Shown: piece by piece, positions 21,549-33,480 of the stretch
Numbering within the stretch: the first letter of the stretch is position 1
Layout: each line of letters opens with the position of its first letter
NCBI GenBank assembly: GCA_002205965.3
Contig: NADL03000579.1
Coordinates: 434,001-498,000 of the forward strand
From: Kappaphycus alvarezii
Taxonomy: Eukaryota > Rhodophyta > Florideophyceae > Gigartinales > Solieriaceae
Reading direction: 5' to 3'
DNA length: 64,000 bases
The notes under the pieces: generated by a model
Told to the model about the DNA's origin: nothing
Database searches by the model: none
The model's input: only the letters and a program-made list of their open reading frames with translations
Made by a program: the position numbers and the translations under genes

Positions 21549-22147
21549 TTCTTTTTTTTTGTTTTGTTAGTCCCACCGTTCTCCCTATCTTACTGACCTC
21601 CTCAAGTTTTGTTTTCGCTCTTCTCGGCGCCCGCTCTGAATTTGGCGTGGGCGCCGGATCTATGTTCACTCGCATGTCCTGGGGACGGAACAACTATGTC
21701 TCAAGATCTCTCGCTGCACCGTTATTGCTGATGGTTATGTCGAGTAGATTGTCGTCCCGTGCCCCCAGCGCACGTGGACGACCTGGGAAAGACGTGTAAG
21801 GACGGCTCTTCCACTCGAACAGGGATTTCAAAGTTCGCCGTTTCCTATCGCTTTTCAACCTACTGTCTTTGTTACAGTCTCCGAAGGAACGTGGTCTGTG
21901 CAGCCCTGTCAGTCCATCGGTAAGTTCGTTCGTCCGGAGTTTTCTTTGTCTTGGTTGTCGTCGTCTGTAAGTTGTCATGCTTACCCTAGAAGGTTTTCAA
22001 GCTGTCTGGATCCATATTTAGATGACGGAATTTTCTTCTAGTCCCCTTTTGTCCTTGTTGGAGTGGGTGATGGTTTAGCCGTCGCCTGGACATGTTCGGC
22101 CTTCTAGTGTAACCACTATACCTGTACGGTTCAGGTTTTTGAACACA
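21549..22147. other. Unassigned 600 bp between LINE copies
   Basis: Begins with a T8 run, then DNA of mixed composition. Part of 22075-22147 is the 3' flank or an alternative tail of the family D copy to the right. No domain recognised. Confidence 0.4.
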
Positions 22148-22636
22148 TTAAAAGATTCCTCCCCCCAACAAACACCTGGCGTTATTCTGGACGAGTCTCG
22201 CCGCGTGACGAGCGAACAATGCTCGCTGCGCATCAGCAATCGTAACCGCTGCCCGTGCAGCAATGCCAGTCGCAACCCGGTTGGCGAAGTCCCGAGCGGT
22301 AGGGTGCCAGCCCCCCAACGTGGAGAGTGGAAGCGCAATGAAGCGATGCCCAGGACCCTTGGAACGTATTAACTCGGCAAAGCGAGTGTCCTTGCCCAGG
22401 CGAGCATGGTTAAGGGGCTTGAGTGGGCATCGCGCCAGGGAGGGAAGGCGGGCGGGGGTCAGGGGATGGATAACGGTTACGTCATAATAGTGCGTGCCCC
22501 CGTTCTCTCCAAGCGCCTTGATGTCCGGGCGAACTGCATGGCCGGGTTGTGGGGGCTCTAGGACAGGATGTCCGGCGGCTTCGGAGAAGTCTGCGAAAAA
22601 CCACCGTGTATGCGAGTCGTGCCGCCACCCACGGGG

Positions 22637-22896
22637 GGAGGAACGTGGCTGTGAGGGCACTGGAGACGTACGGAAAGGTTCGGGGGTTTTGATGCAAAGG
22701 CACGCCGCAGCAGCCGTCATGTCCAATGCGGCCTGCTTGATGGCTGGCCTGAAGGTATGATTTTAGGGAGCGTAGTTCCTTCCCCATTACGGTGTCGGTA
22801 TACCCTTTTTTAGTCGACTGTGGTTGTCTGGAAAACCATGAGATAGATCGGATATATCTTCCAAGAGTAAAACACCCAAACCTTTTCCCACTCAGG
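22637..22896 (+). mobile_element. 5'-truncated family G LINE 3' end inside family D copy
   Basis: Plus-strand remnant encoding NVAVRALETYGKVR and, one frame over, MQRHAAAAVMSNAACLMAG, then a stop. Its tail (ATATCTTCCAAGAGTAAAACACCCAAACCTTTTCCC) is shared with 45480-45608. About 100 bp of host LINE is missing here, and GAGGAA on both sides may be a short target duplication. Confidence 0.7.
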
Positions 22897-23173
22897 AGGA
22901 AACAGTGGTACCCGGCAATATAACTGCAGCCACGTCTTGTAATTGCGGTCCGAGATGTAAGTGCCCAGGCCTGGAGCCGATTGGCATGAAAGCTAGTCCT
23001 TGCATTCATCCACTGACAACGAAGCTCGGAATGCCACGGTCCTCTCATCCCCTTTTGGCATAGCGTCAAAGCCCTTTTCCTCAACTGGGCGAGCGAATTG
23101 CCATTACCCAAACCGCTGCCTTGAGTCGATAGCCGTGAATTGGACAACCTTCTCGGGTGCCACTTGTGTCTTC

Positions 23174-23417
23174 GAATGGTCGCCAACCGAGCCCTGGACC
23201 AATACTCCAGGGTGAGGACAATTCTCCTCCAACGACACGTGGCGTTGATGGTCACCTCCAACGCAGCCTGCTTGTCAACCGGTCTACCAGCTACTTTCTA
23301 GTTGGTACACACGCTCAAGCACTTGCAATATAGGTCCTGCCAATGGTTTCATTACAAGTACGGAGGACTCCCAACCTTTCCATTACTCACAGTAAACCAA
23401 CCCATTTCACCCCCTTT
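23174..23417 (+). mobile_element. 5'-truncated family C LINE insertion with 7-bp target-site duplication
   Basis: TGTCTTC at 23167-23173 recurs at 23418-23424, and the host family D sequence is continuous across the pair. The insert encodes VANRALDQYSRVRTILLQRH and TSNAACLSTGLPATF, then the family C tail (CAGTAAACCAACCCATTTCACCCCC). It is nearly identical to 19950-20165. Confidence 0.9.
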
Positions 23418-24123
23418 TGTCTTCCACTCATCATGTGCCCGGACTGCGAATGTGTAAGATTGGAGAGCAGTGTTCGGTAGCACACGGAGAAGGGTAGAGC
23501 ACGGGGCCCGCGTGAGGAATGCGGAGGAAAGGAAGGCAGCCGCCGCAGTGAGCTTAGCGGAGCGGAGCCCGATGCCAAATGTTGGCTTGCGGGGCCCAAA
23601 GGGCGCAATAGGAAGTTGTTACTCCCGATACGTGTCGGCATCCAGAACCCCGCCCATCAACCCCGGCCACGTGTCTTCAAAAATTCTGTCGAATTCAGTT
23701 GCTCCCTTAAGAGTGGAATGAGGGGGAACTACACGTAAGAGGTAGTTGATCTGACATACATCAAAGCAGGTCCGCAGTAGGTGGAGAGCCACATGAGTGT
23801 CCTCCAGGGTTAACAGTGATTTGAGGAGAGGCTGTGACGAAGCGACGGACTTTGAGAACTCGCGCTCCATGAATAAGTCCGACCCGATGGGTGCGCAGAG
23901 CGTTGTTGTCCCGGCGTCATAATTCTGGCGAAGCTCACATGGGAGGGACTGCTGAACAAGTGGGGGGGCGGTTGGCGGCCAGACGGCACACTTATCCATG
24001 CGAAGGTGTAGCCCAAACTGCCCACCTCTGCGGACGATAGGAACTTTAGTGCCGTTCGAGTGGCTTCGTGGGTGCCCACTATGTACCTATCGTCCAAGTA
24101 CCACAGTTGAAGGAGTACAGAAG

Positions 24124-25111
24124 TTGAAACAGAGAGGGAGGCTGTAAAAATTAAATGATGTGCGTAGATCCAAAATAGATAATTCGAAATAAATGAATAA
24201 TAAATTACCTGAATAGGGATTGAGAATAATAATAAAAATGAAACAATATTGTTCATCAACTGGGATAGTTCGATGGCCCGAGGCTTGCTAAAATTATCTA
24301 AAGGCCTAAGACTACTTATACCACAGATCAGAGTAAAAAGCTGCAAAGATGATTCCAGAAGTATAATAACTACTGTAGACTAAATTCACACTCAATAATA
24401 ATTATACAATAATTATCCAGGTGACTATTTATCCAAATAATAATTTGCTGGCAATGTAATTCCAGTATTTATAACTGCAAAATATAAAACCAACTGAAAG
24501 AAATAGGAATTGCTTCACGTGTAATACAGTATAAAATTGGGCCAGTAAAAAATAGATAAAATTATTTTCTGGGATTCAGAATAAATAAAAAATATTGACC
24601 TCTGATAAAAAATTGATCCAAAATTATTCATCACTGTATCCGATATTGAAATCAATGAAATAGGCTTCCAATACTTGTGAAATTAATTCTACAATTTTCA
24701 CAAAGGCAGCGGCGCTCCTAAAGGAACAGAAGAGACGATGGTAGTGGGTTTCAGAAAGTTGGGGGCAAAGGGTGTATGGAATGTACCTAGATTCCCACAA
24801 GAATTCGGATGAGCCCCCTTTATATAGATAGTACTGTAGCTCTACTCTAAAGATTCCATACTGTGTTAGCTCAGTAGAGAACTTACTAGAAAGTTGAGGT
24901 GTAACTTTAGAATTGTACTATCTAGAATATAACTACGTAAATAAAACGAAAACGTGGGGCTCCAAGTCAAAAAAAAATCACTGAAGGAAAATCAAACTTC
25001 TAAATTCATTCAAGACGATGCAGTTTCTCTGCTACACCACTGTGTAATAGAGAATTGGAATAGCGACATAGAACAAGTCTCTATTACACAGCGTTGTAAC
25101 AGAGACAATGT
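24124..25111. mobile_element. 988-bp insertion in family D LINE, 8-bp target-site duplication
   Basis: TACAGAAG at 24116-24123 recurs at 25112-25119, and the LINE reading is continuous across it. The insert begins TTGAAACAGAG and ends TAACAGAGACAATGT; I see no convincing long terminal inverted repeats and no transposase. It contains the AT-rich repeat copy at 24142-24722. An 8-bp duplication is usual for hAT elements, but LINEs here also vary, so the class is open. Confidence 0.65.
24142..24722 (+). repeat. AT-rich MITE-like repeat, longest copy
   Basis: About 580 bp from TGTAAAAATTAAATG to CAATTTTCACA; the outer 10 bp form a short inverted repeat with one mismatch. Parts match 14857-15690 and 20268-20425, including the conserved TTCGATGGCCCGAGG core (about 24270). 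No coding capacity. Confidence 0.65.
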
Positions 25112-25119
25112 TACAGAAG

Positions 25120-25410
25120 GCCCGTCTGTGGTGTCGCTCACATTTTCCAGACGGGTTTTCAGTTCCCGCGTCACTTTTTGCAGCACAAAGGAGAAGAAAA
25201 GTAGACCAAGCAGATCCTGATGCTGTAAGCCTGCCACGCTCCAGAGCATATCACTATCACACCACAGATGGCCCGAGTTTACCACGTACGTGTACTTGAC
25301 CCAAGATAAAAACTCCGGGAACCTCTCCTTGACCTCCTTCAAAAACGCACTTCGGCTGACCATGTTGAATGCGTTTTGAAGGTCAACAGTTAACAGTGCA
25401 TGCTCTGCCC
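25120..25410 (-). pseudogene. Family D LINE RT fragment, continuation of 22148-24123
   Basis: On minus: LQNAFNMVSRSAFLKEVKER, WVKYTYVVNSGHLWC, then the degraded QGDP region reads QHQDLLGLLFFSFVLQKV, so this catalytic motif is mutated. Ends at a family C tail inserted at 25411. Confidence 0.8.
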
Positions 25411-25650
25411 TTCTAAATGGATTGGTTTACTGAGAGTTATGCTAAGGTTGAAAGTGCTTTGAATTCGCATTGAAACTATGGTTCAGGATCTGCAGCACGA
25501 ATAAGGGGCATTTCATCTAACTAAGAAGTGGCTGGTAGTCCATCTAACCAGCAGGTGGCGTCGGGGTGACCATCAACGCGAAGTGTCGTTTATGGGGAAT
25601 GGAACTCGCCCTAGAGTATTGGTGCAGAGCTCAGCTGGCGAAAAACCGTT
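25411..25650 (-). mobile_element. 5'-truncated family C LINE fragment, diverged
   Basis: Left end ATTGGTTTACTGAGAGTTATGC and right part CACCAATACTCTAGGGCGAG-like sequence on minus match the family C C-terminus and tail, with many substitutions, so it is older than 23174-23417. Confidence 0.65.
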
Positions 25651-26109
25651 CCATCTCCTTTCTGTAACTTCTGAACCCTATTAAAATGCAATATTGAATG
25701 GTGCTCCTTCATTCTTCGTGTTACAGTCGAACCCTCGACATATTTGTACTACTTTGCTTCCTGAGGTTTTAACCTCCTTTTATATTGCAGTAAAAAACCC
25801 AAAATGTCCCCATATGGAAGAAATAAAGCTTGGTAGCTATAAAAAGAAGGAGAGTCGTCGGTACCAAAATTTTACCTACCCGGGAAGAGACGATCCAAGT
25901 CAGAACGTATACTTCAGGTGTATATGAGTCCTTTATTTATTACCACTGCCATATAAAATGACCGTGAATCAACTTGCATATCTGTTACAGTAAATAAACC
26001 TCTGTGTTTCCCCCCTTCCTTAGAACCTCAGTTTCTAATCAATCTGAAACTTTTAAATTACATTTGATAGAATCAAAATGGCGTCAAAGGTAAAAGGAAC
26101 TGTAAACTA
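25651..26109. other. No feature recognised
   Basis: Start of the AT-rich block. A 77-codon frame at 25694-25927 has no recognisable domain. Confidence 0.4.
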
Positions 26110-26900
26110 CTCGTGATGTAAGTTTTCATCGGCGATTAAAGTGCTGCAGCAGATTTTAATGGACTAGGGCGATGAGTGGTTGTGAAAGAATAGTTATCAT
26201 TCCCTTTAGAATTGGCTAGTAACAAATTCTGAAGGGAATGAATATACTACCTCGCTTGGAGAATAGGGAGTTGGTCGAAGGTTTTTTGTTCGAAGTCGGC
26301 TCCCAAATCGACTTCCCTTTCCTGAAGGAAGCAATTCGTTCAGATTGTATAGACATTCTTCACAAATTTAAATATCGATAATACTACCAAGAGCGCCAGA
26401 GAACACAAGAAAAGGCTTCAAGTAGTAGCGGATAATTTGACAAAAGATACTAGACAGAAACTAAAGGGAAAAAATTCCTCATAATCATCTTTTTCTAGAT
26501 CAAAACCTAGTTCTTCCCTCAGCACATCATTAGTAACCATCTAGTCCCCATTTATACCCTGAATGGCTCATGACTTCCTTCCCCTTTCTGCAGGAATTCA
26601 GGCTCATCTGACGCCCCTTGAAGCGGGTCCATGCCCGGGATAACCTGGTATTATGGGGTGGACCCTAATAAAATAGAAAGACGACGGCGATGGAATGAGG
26701 ATGGCGGGACTGGGAAATGGGGCGAGGGGATGGTATTTCGTGTGTTTTTGCACCAAAAATGGGTTAAAATTGTTGACTGGTTGTTTTTGTAAGAGGTACG
26801 TGGATAATAATGGCCCAAACCCGACGAGTTCGGGCCAAAATTGGCCCATATTGGCAGGCCTGCTGAATAAAAATAAGGCGTAAATTACTCCTGCAGTAAT
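26110..26900 (-). pseudogene. Decayed Gypsy 3' module: acidic ORF plus LTR remnant
   Basis: On minus, about 26520-26440 encodes LGFDLEKDDYEEF, matching the LFGSDLEDDDWEEYIQIF end of the acidic ORF at 51941. About 26345-26260 matches the LTR (GAAGTCGGCTCCCAAATCGACTTCC ... TTGTATAGACATTCTT). It also aligns well with 47203-48180. Many stops; not functional. Confidence 0.6.
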
Positions 26901-27809
26901 AATTACTTGAAAATATACTTTGAAAAGAAGTTTTAGAGCGAAGACTACTTCTAGGGATCTTGGTTATGGAATAGTATGCTAAAGCTCGAAGAAAATCGAA
27001 TAAAGTAGAAGTCAGAAAGAATCACTGTCAAAAAGAGAAGTAGTTGTATATGAAAACAGGAAAATAGAAAAATAAAAGGGCATGAAAGAACGGCAATTTC
27101 GGTGTGTAAAAATGTACAGGGAAAAACATGAGGAAAAAGATTTTAATCGAGTTAAGTCAATACCTTCAATTTCTCCTTTGACACCACTTTTAAAACATCG
27201 AAATGAGAGAAAAAGTGTGGTTTATTTTGTATAACAGATAGGATTGATGAAACCCAGTCATCTGGTATGGTAGTGTCCCTGCAAGTGAGATAAGGAGAAC
27301 ACTGGGTGTTCAATTAATGTCAAAGGTAAGCTGTCTGATACGCAGTCAACTTGTATGGAAGTGTGCACGAACGTGAAATTTTACTGCAGGTGTAGAAAGC
27401 ACTTCACTGAAACCTCTCTAAAAGATACCTTTGCAGCCCACACTAGATGGTATGTAGCATAAATCGCGGTTGTCGAATAAAAACTAATGCAAAGTCTATG
27501 GAGGATAAAGTGGACGCATGTCTTGCTGAGATCTTACGGACGACTCAGGCGCGTATAAAAATAGTTCGGTTCCCGGCCGATATGTTGAATAACATTCACA
27601 CGTCAAATTACTGCTCCAGTGAATACAGATAGAATTCTATTCCGGACAAAATGAGGGATAGAATGTATTCATGGAACGCTGGAAATTTTAAAAAAACTAT
27701 GGGAGCAAGCACCATACTAATACAGAAAAAAGGACGAATCCAGCTCTTATCACTTCGTACCAGTAACAGGTCTGTTACTGTAAAACTGGTCCTTTCTGCA
27801 AATTATCGT
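26901..27809. other. AT-rich, no gene called
   Basis: Two adjoining frames (27447-27632 and 27651-27836) give protein-like sequence without recognised domain. They may be older coding remnants upstream of the repeat module that starts near 27810. Confidence 0.35.
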
Positions 27810-29180
27810 TCTCTCTATCCCGATATCAAGCTTTGACCTCTCTTCCTTCAAACCAATCGTCTTATCTTTTCTTTCAATAAGAAAAAGCCTAAAGTACTCT
27901 TCCTTTAAGAGCGCAAATTCACTACACAATTCTATTTTAATTTTCCTATTTGAAGATTGGGTACTCCCGTTTTCAAAAGAAATATTTCAACCCGCGATTT
28001 ATTTATTCCTCAAAATTCAGTTCAGATATTTTATCGACCATATTTTTTATTATTGCTCCAAATGAATTTAAATTCAAAGCCGTAACATTGCCTCGCAGTT
28101 TATACTTTCGCCCAAGGTGTTGAAAGTTTTCGAAGACAATAGATTTTTCAAAATTCGATAGAAACGTCATTGAGGCAAAAATCCTGCCATCAACCACTGC
28201 ATAGGTTCACTCACTTTGTCCTCAACATGACCAACCTCCGCCCGTCCTTCACCATCGCCAATTCATCTAGATCCCAGCGTCCCATCGAAGGCCTGGATTT
28301 GATGGCCAATGGGCTGATTGACTACGAGGACTACTGCAGAAAGATGGGCTCGGAATGCGTTCGTAAGGGGTTTCACCGTCATTTTGTGGAGGAATCAGAG
28401 AAAGCAGCAGAGAAAGAATCGACAGAGGATTCTACGGAGGCTGTGGGATCCGGAGATGGAGAGAACTGGGTGGAGTCATGGGAGCCATTTCTGTAAGACC
28501 GTGGGGGAGTTGCTATAGAAGATGGAGGAAATTGCGAGGGTATAATCGTAGTCTCGGAGCCCTGTGTTGGTGATGGAATGGACGTTGAGGGTCCTGAGGA
28601 GAGATTGGAGAAGCTCGGTCGTTCCGAATAGTCTATCTATCGTTCTGGGTCGTTGGAAAGATATTTTAAGAAATGAAATGGGTGTATAGATTTTTTGGCG
28701 GATTAACCTCGCTGAGAACTCGAAGAAGAAGATTAAGAAGACAAAATATAGAAATATATCCTAATAGTATCTCACGTTAGTCTTTCCGGCCCACAAGAAT
28801 CCCTTTAATTCATTTTATGCCATTTAGTATGTATTTTGAGACACTAAAGTTAGCATAAAAGTCTACATAAACCAATTGAACCGCTTCCTCTTGGCGAGAT
28901 GTCGCGAAAGTTGGAAGAAGACTTCATATGAGGACATGGATATTAAGAGGTTGAAATTAAACTTTTGAACTAAGACACATATCTTTTACGCTATTCGCTG
29001 AGCATAGATGGTAGACTCCGCTTCTTCCTTACTCATTTGCAGCCTCTTGAATTTATACCCATATTCTCCTCGCCTGATTTCCAAAACTATAATTTGGTTA
29101 CGATGACGAGTACAACAATGGACTCCAGAGGAACTCTTCGCTTGGCATATAGTCGATAAAGAAGCAAAAATAATCGTAAA
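27810..29180 (+). pseudogene. Decayed Gypsy 3' module copy 1: acidic ORF and LTR
   Basis: ATG at 28228 opens MTNLRPS, then RPIEGLDLMANGLIDYEDYC, HRHFVEESEKAAEKE and WVESWEPFL, colinear with the acidic ORF at 51941-52528. A stop replaces the next Tyr codon, after which the same frame still shows DRGGVAIEDGGNCEGIIVV. From about 28825 the sequence aligns with the 51.6-kb LTR (TTTTACGCTATTCGCTGAGCATAGATGGTAGACTCC). No gag or pol beside it. Confidence 0.72.
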
Positions 29181-29509
29181 AGGCAGGGGGAAAGGCCGTA
29201 AAGAGATTTGAGGAGTGGGTGGCCCAGTGTTTCGATTATTGGACCAACAAAGGAGAGGAGAATAAGAAAGGGTTTGAGAGGAAAGACGGGAAGTTAGAGA
29301 ACTCTGAGGATGAATAGAAGGGTGTTGCACAAGATCAATCAGCTAAATTTATTTGCACGATTACATTGAGGATATTCAAAAATCTGCAAAAGGTAGAGTT
29401 AGAAGATTTCATGCAAGGGTGGTGAGTCATGGCGATGATAAATACCAGTACAAAGAGATTAAAAAATGAGATTAGATAGAAGTGTTTGGCAGGAAACCGA
29501 TTATTAGTG

Positions 29510-30863
29510 CCAATGTCGGCTTTCTCGATCCCGATACCAATCCTTGAAATCTTTCTTTTGTTACCTGCCTTCCTGTTTTTTATTCTGAAAATGAAATTCT
29601 AAAGGTACTGTCTATTTATGAATTAAAATTCTCTGTGCAAATAAATTTAATACATTGTGTTTACAAATTTGGTCATCCTTTTAAAAACAGAAAATTGTCG
29701 ACTCGTGATACCCTTCGTCCTCCTAAATTGTTTCTACTAATCTATTAAGCATATATTTTAATTCCCCCCCGACTTCATACAAATTCAGAACTGCAACATG
29801 GCTTCGAATTTTTTTCGACTAAAGTCGTGAAAAGAATGGAAGTATTGCCCCAATTTAAAGTGCTATTGCACCTTTTTGGAAGCACCAAACGTACTGTGAA
29901 TCACTCCATCAGCTCAAATGCACACCCTCTTACCTTTACATCAACTCCAACCAATTGCACACTTTCTTACCCACCGAAAAATCAACCAAATCCCCACGTT
30001 GCACCAAACGCCTGGCTTTGATGGCTATGGGGTTCACAGAATACGAGTAATACCTTCTAAGAACACCGGCGACTAGTTTTTGATTGAGTTCATTATAAAT
30101 TTGTTGAGGGAACGGAGGGAGCGAAGGTAGCAGAGGTGAATGTGGAGAGATTCAAAGATTAGGAGGACTGGGCAGACTCGATAAATTAATTGGTGAACAA
30201 CAATGGGGGAGTTGATTTGGGGGTAAAAAGCAGAGTGATGATATGATCCTAATCTAGGACTCTTCGATCGGAAATAGGACAGAATTTGAGAATCAAGAGG
30301 ATATGAATGATTAGTCTCTCTACGATCCTGAGACTTTCTAAGGATACCGAAACGATTGTATTACACCTAAGAATATTTGGCAGGTCTTGTTTGGTTCTGG
30401 CCTCGAGAACAGAGATATTGATTAGTAGATATATATATTTATCCTAAAAGTATCTATTGTTAGTCTTTTCCGTCCACGAGATTCCCTCGAATTCATTTTA
30501 TATTATTAAGTATGTGTATTTCATGCTTTAAAGTTAATCGGAAAATTTTAATAAGTTGATTAAACCGTTTCCTGTAGAGATCAAGTAAGTTGGCCGAAAA
30601 CTTCAAGAATAGACCCGAATAGTTGCAAAGTTAAAAGTGACCGACTAGCCTAGGAAGCGATTCAGTTACGATAGTCACCAAGCATAGGTCGTAGACTCTG
30701 CCCGATCTAAACTCACTTGTAGCCCTTTTGTCTCCCTAATCCCGCGCTCATGTAACCCTTAATTAAACCACGGTAGCGCTTTTTTTGGCTTGCAATACCT
30801 CTGTCTTGAAAGAGTTGATTCCGAGAATCTTATCCTTGCCTATTTGTTTCTATCACGAGTGAT
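29510..30863 (+). pseudogene. Decayed Gypsy 3' module copy 2: acidic ORF and LTR
   Basis: Same order and orientation as the preceding copy, more degraded. Traces include GFTEYE, and PKNIWQVLFGSGLENRDID against MDILEELFGSDLEDDD. Bases about 30540-30863 align along most of the LTR (GTTGGCCGAAAACTTCAAG, ACCACGGTAGCGCTTTT) and end CTATCA, the same LTR end as at 51603 and 59061. Confidence 0.72.
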
Positions 30864-33234
30864 AAAAGCGGGTTATTTGAGTGTATTTGGGTCCTGTAGT
30901 TGAGCGAAAAGGTAGATACAGGTATTAACGGTGTCTACTGGAAAACGGTTTGGTGATTATTTACTGCAAGATAAATTCGATTTAGTATTGCAAGATTAAT
31001 TCTCTTAGGACTGGAAGCCGACGGAGAGAAGATCGATCACAGAAAATACCCCCTGCCAGGCCACTGAGTGTTCTTTCGTAGTATATTTTCTATTAAGAAC
31101 TGGAGAATATAGATCTTATATGATCCATGGGAAGCGAAGGTCATGGCGTGCTTTATAGATTATGTTAATGTACTTTAATGCATTAATCGGAGCACTTACT
31201 CCGTCGGCAGCATAAAACACATATAACAACAATTATTTCTTTATTGAACTTGTGCCACATTATCCATTTTCCCGTAAAAGTTTGCAAAATTCCGAGGAAT
31301 AGAGGACGCGTACTTTCAAATATTAAAGAACCCAAAAATTTTCCTTCGTAGTTTACATAATTATTTTACCAACCTATTTCACATAAGTTTGAAAAAAATA
31401 ACATTCTTTCTTATAGTATCCAGAGACTATTAGATCGGCGATAAAAAATGTGAGCAGTAAGTTGTAAGGTTAGGGAGAAACCCGTGATCAGAATGTGGAG
31501 AAACTCGTCAGAGGAGTTGGTACCTCGTGGATTCGTGATTTGATATGAAGATAAAATCAGGACGGCCTGCGATTGCTTCCAGAGGCCACTACGTGTATCG
31601 AGACACATGAGATGGGTTTTTCTTGAATAATAAGACAAAGGGTAGTTAGAAGACGTTTCGTGGGAGCCTCTATTTGTACTGTGATGCGGAGAGGTCTAGG
31701 ATGTGCTAGGACTGTAGATTAGAATACTGACGGCTTACGGGCGAGGGAAAAGTGCCATGTCACTGATAAAGATGTCTACGAGGATTCTCTCGTTGATAAT
31801 GAAGGGTGTCTGGCAGAGGTTAACACGTATGGATTCTGAGAAAAATAGGAGGTGGTAAAGTTGGAGAAGATGGAAAGAAGCTCATCTTGGATGTGGTTTT
31901 GTCTGCGAAAATGGATTTATAGCGAGAAGAAAGTTGTATCATGCACAGAGAGGAGAAAGTTGCATCATGCAGAACGATTGGGTCGAGAAAGAATGAAGTA
32001 TTGGATCGTGAGTGAACACAGCGAGAGAATAGTTCTGTGCCGGCGAGAATTCGTTTATTGAGACGAATGTGAACAAGCATAAGCACTGTTTCAGTTTCAA
32101 AGAAGAAAACATCGGATAATTCTAATTAATGCGAAAATTATGTTACAGAGTTCTAAAAATTTACACCAATATGATTTAAAAGTAAATCCAGCGAGTACAA
32201 GCTTTATTTAGTTTCAAGTTGTCGGAAAAGTAACCCATTCTCTACGTTTTGAGAGTTTCTATGCATAAGAAGAAGGTTTTAATGATGCTTTGCGAGCACT
32301 AATTATTTTTTTTCTGGAGAGAAAGGATGTATATATCCTTTTATTTCTGGAAGCGTCTCGGAAAAAAACTAGAGTACTTATGGGAGGATCGAAATAGGAT
32401 TTCAAAGAGCCTTGACGTTTAATATTTTCAAAGAAATTTATTGCTAGAAATTAAGCATCTTTATGAGGTTTAAAGCCTATAGGATATAAATTTGTCCTTT
32501 GTCGTAAAAGTATTAAATGAAGAATATAAACAGCAAGATTAAACTGTAACTTTATATAATTAGAATTTATTTATCTCAATGTTTCAGCAATAGATTAAGT
32601 GGAAATGCTGCGCAGAGGCATTAAAATCAGTAACAGATGAATATATTCTTTTTAGGATGTATTAATTTTTTTTCTAAACTTTATTCACTTTAATGGCCCC
32701 TAGGTAGCAGAAAAAGTCATCATGTATATTCCAAGTGTTACATTATGTTAAAAAAGTTTGGTTTGGACACAATCCAAATAAGTAAAATATTTTTTTACCT
32801 TAGCGAGGGCACCATATAATGAGGCAGCTAAAAGTTACGCGAATATTATCTCAACTGATAAATTTCGTGTTTTTTGCATAAAATTGTTACTGTTACCGCT
32901 TTCACGAGATCAATCGATGTACTTTGTGATAAATTAAATATGTTCAGAATTTACACTCTCTTAGTTGTTTCTCTGCGTCTTTTCTGCAGTTCTCGATGTC
33001 TTAAGGAATTTACTTTATTCCAGAAACGAAAAATTTGCGCTTCATGTCAGATTCATTAGTTTTATCTCTTTTGATCTTTATTTACGAGAATTTCACTATA
33101 CATAGGTTTTTGAACTGGTAATTTATGGCCTACAAAATAGTGCTGCTTTACTTGCTCTATTACCCACCAATAAATTCACTACATTTAGATTCTCTGCTGT
33201 TAGCAGTGAAAGAAGAGCTGAAAGCACTGATGAT
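30864..33234. other. AT-rich stretch without recognised gene
   Basis: Low-GC DNA. Bases 31440-32080 are less AT-rich and may be an old coding remnant, but frames are broken and no domain is seen. Confidence 0.45.
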
Positions 33235-33480
33235 TTCTTGTCTGGATTAACTTCACTGCTGACTGCCGAGGGAAGCATCCTATGTCTGAGTTCCGGAAGC
33301 TTAAGACAATTGTCTCGGCATTTGTTCTACAGTACACCGCAGTCTTGATTAATCACCGAAAACAGAGAACGTAACCCACCACCTCACTTCCAGACGGGGC
33401 TCTTGCCTGATCCCCACTAAGAATCATGAAATAAAATGTCTCTTTTTGTCTCTCTTGTTTCGATGCTGAAGACAAATAAA
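33235..33480 (+). repeat. Dispersed repeat shared with 10935-11185
   Basis: Shares TTCCGGAAGCTTAAGACA, AATCACCGAAAACAGAG and CATGAAATAAAA with the copy at 10.9 kb. Confidence 0.65.

Larger units (their letters stand above)
22148..24123 (-). pseudogene. Second family D LINE copy (YLDD box to C-terminus), multiply interrupted
   Basis: Family D copy continuing from 25120-25410. On minus: LQLWYLDDRYIVGTHEA (about 24100; Gly of the box replaced by Arg), DKCAVWPPTAPP, LCAPIGSDLFMEREF, a stop inside FRELQLP (about 23620), knuckle region, endonuclease core AVRPDIKALG...YYDVTVIHPL and C-terminus. Insertions at 23174-23417 and about 22637-22896 break it. The C-terminal 500 bp are almost identical to the copy at 15849-16310, but the 3' tail after about 22150 is different. 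Confidence 0.82.

Noticed and set aside
21549-22075. Promoter or gene in the unassigned segment between LINE copies
   Set aside because: Open frames are short and overlap; no motif supports a call.
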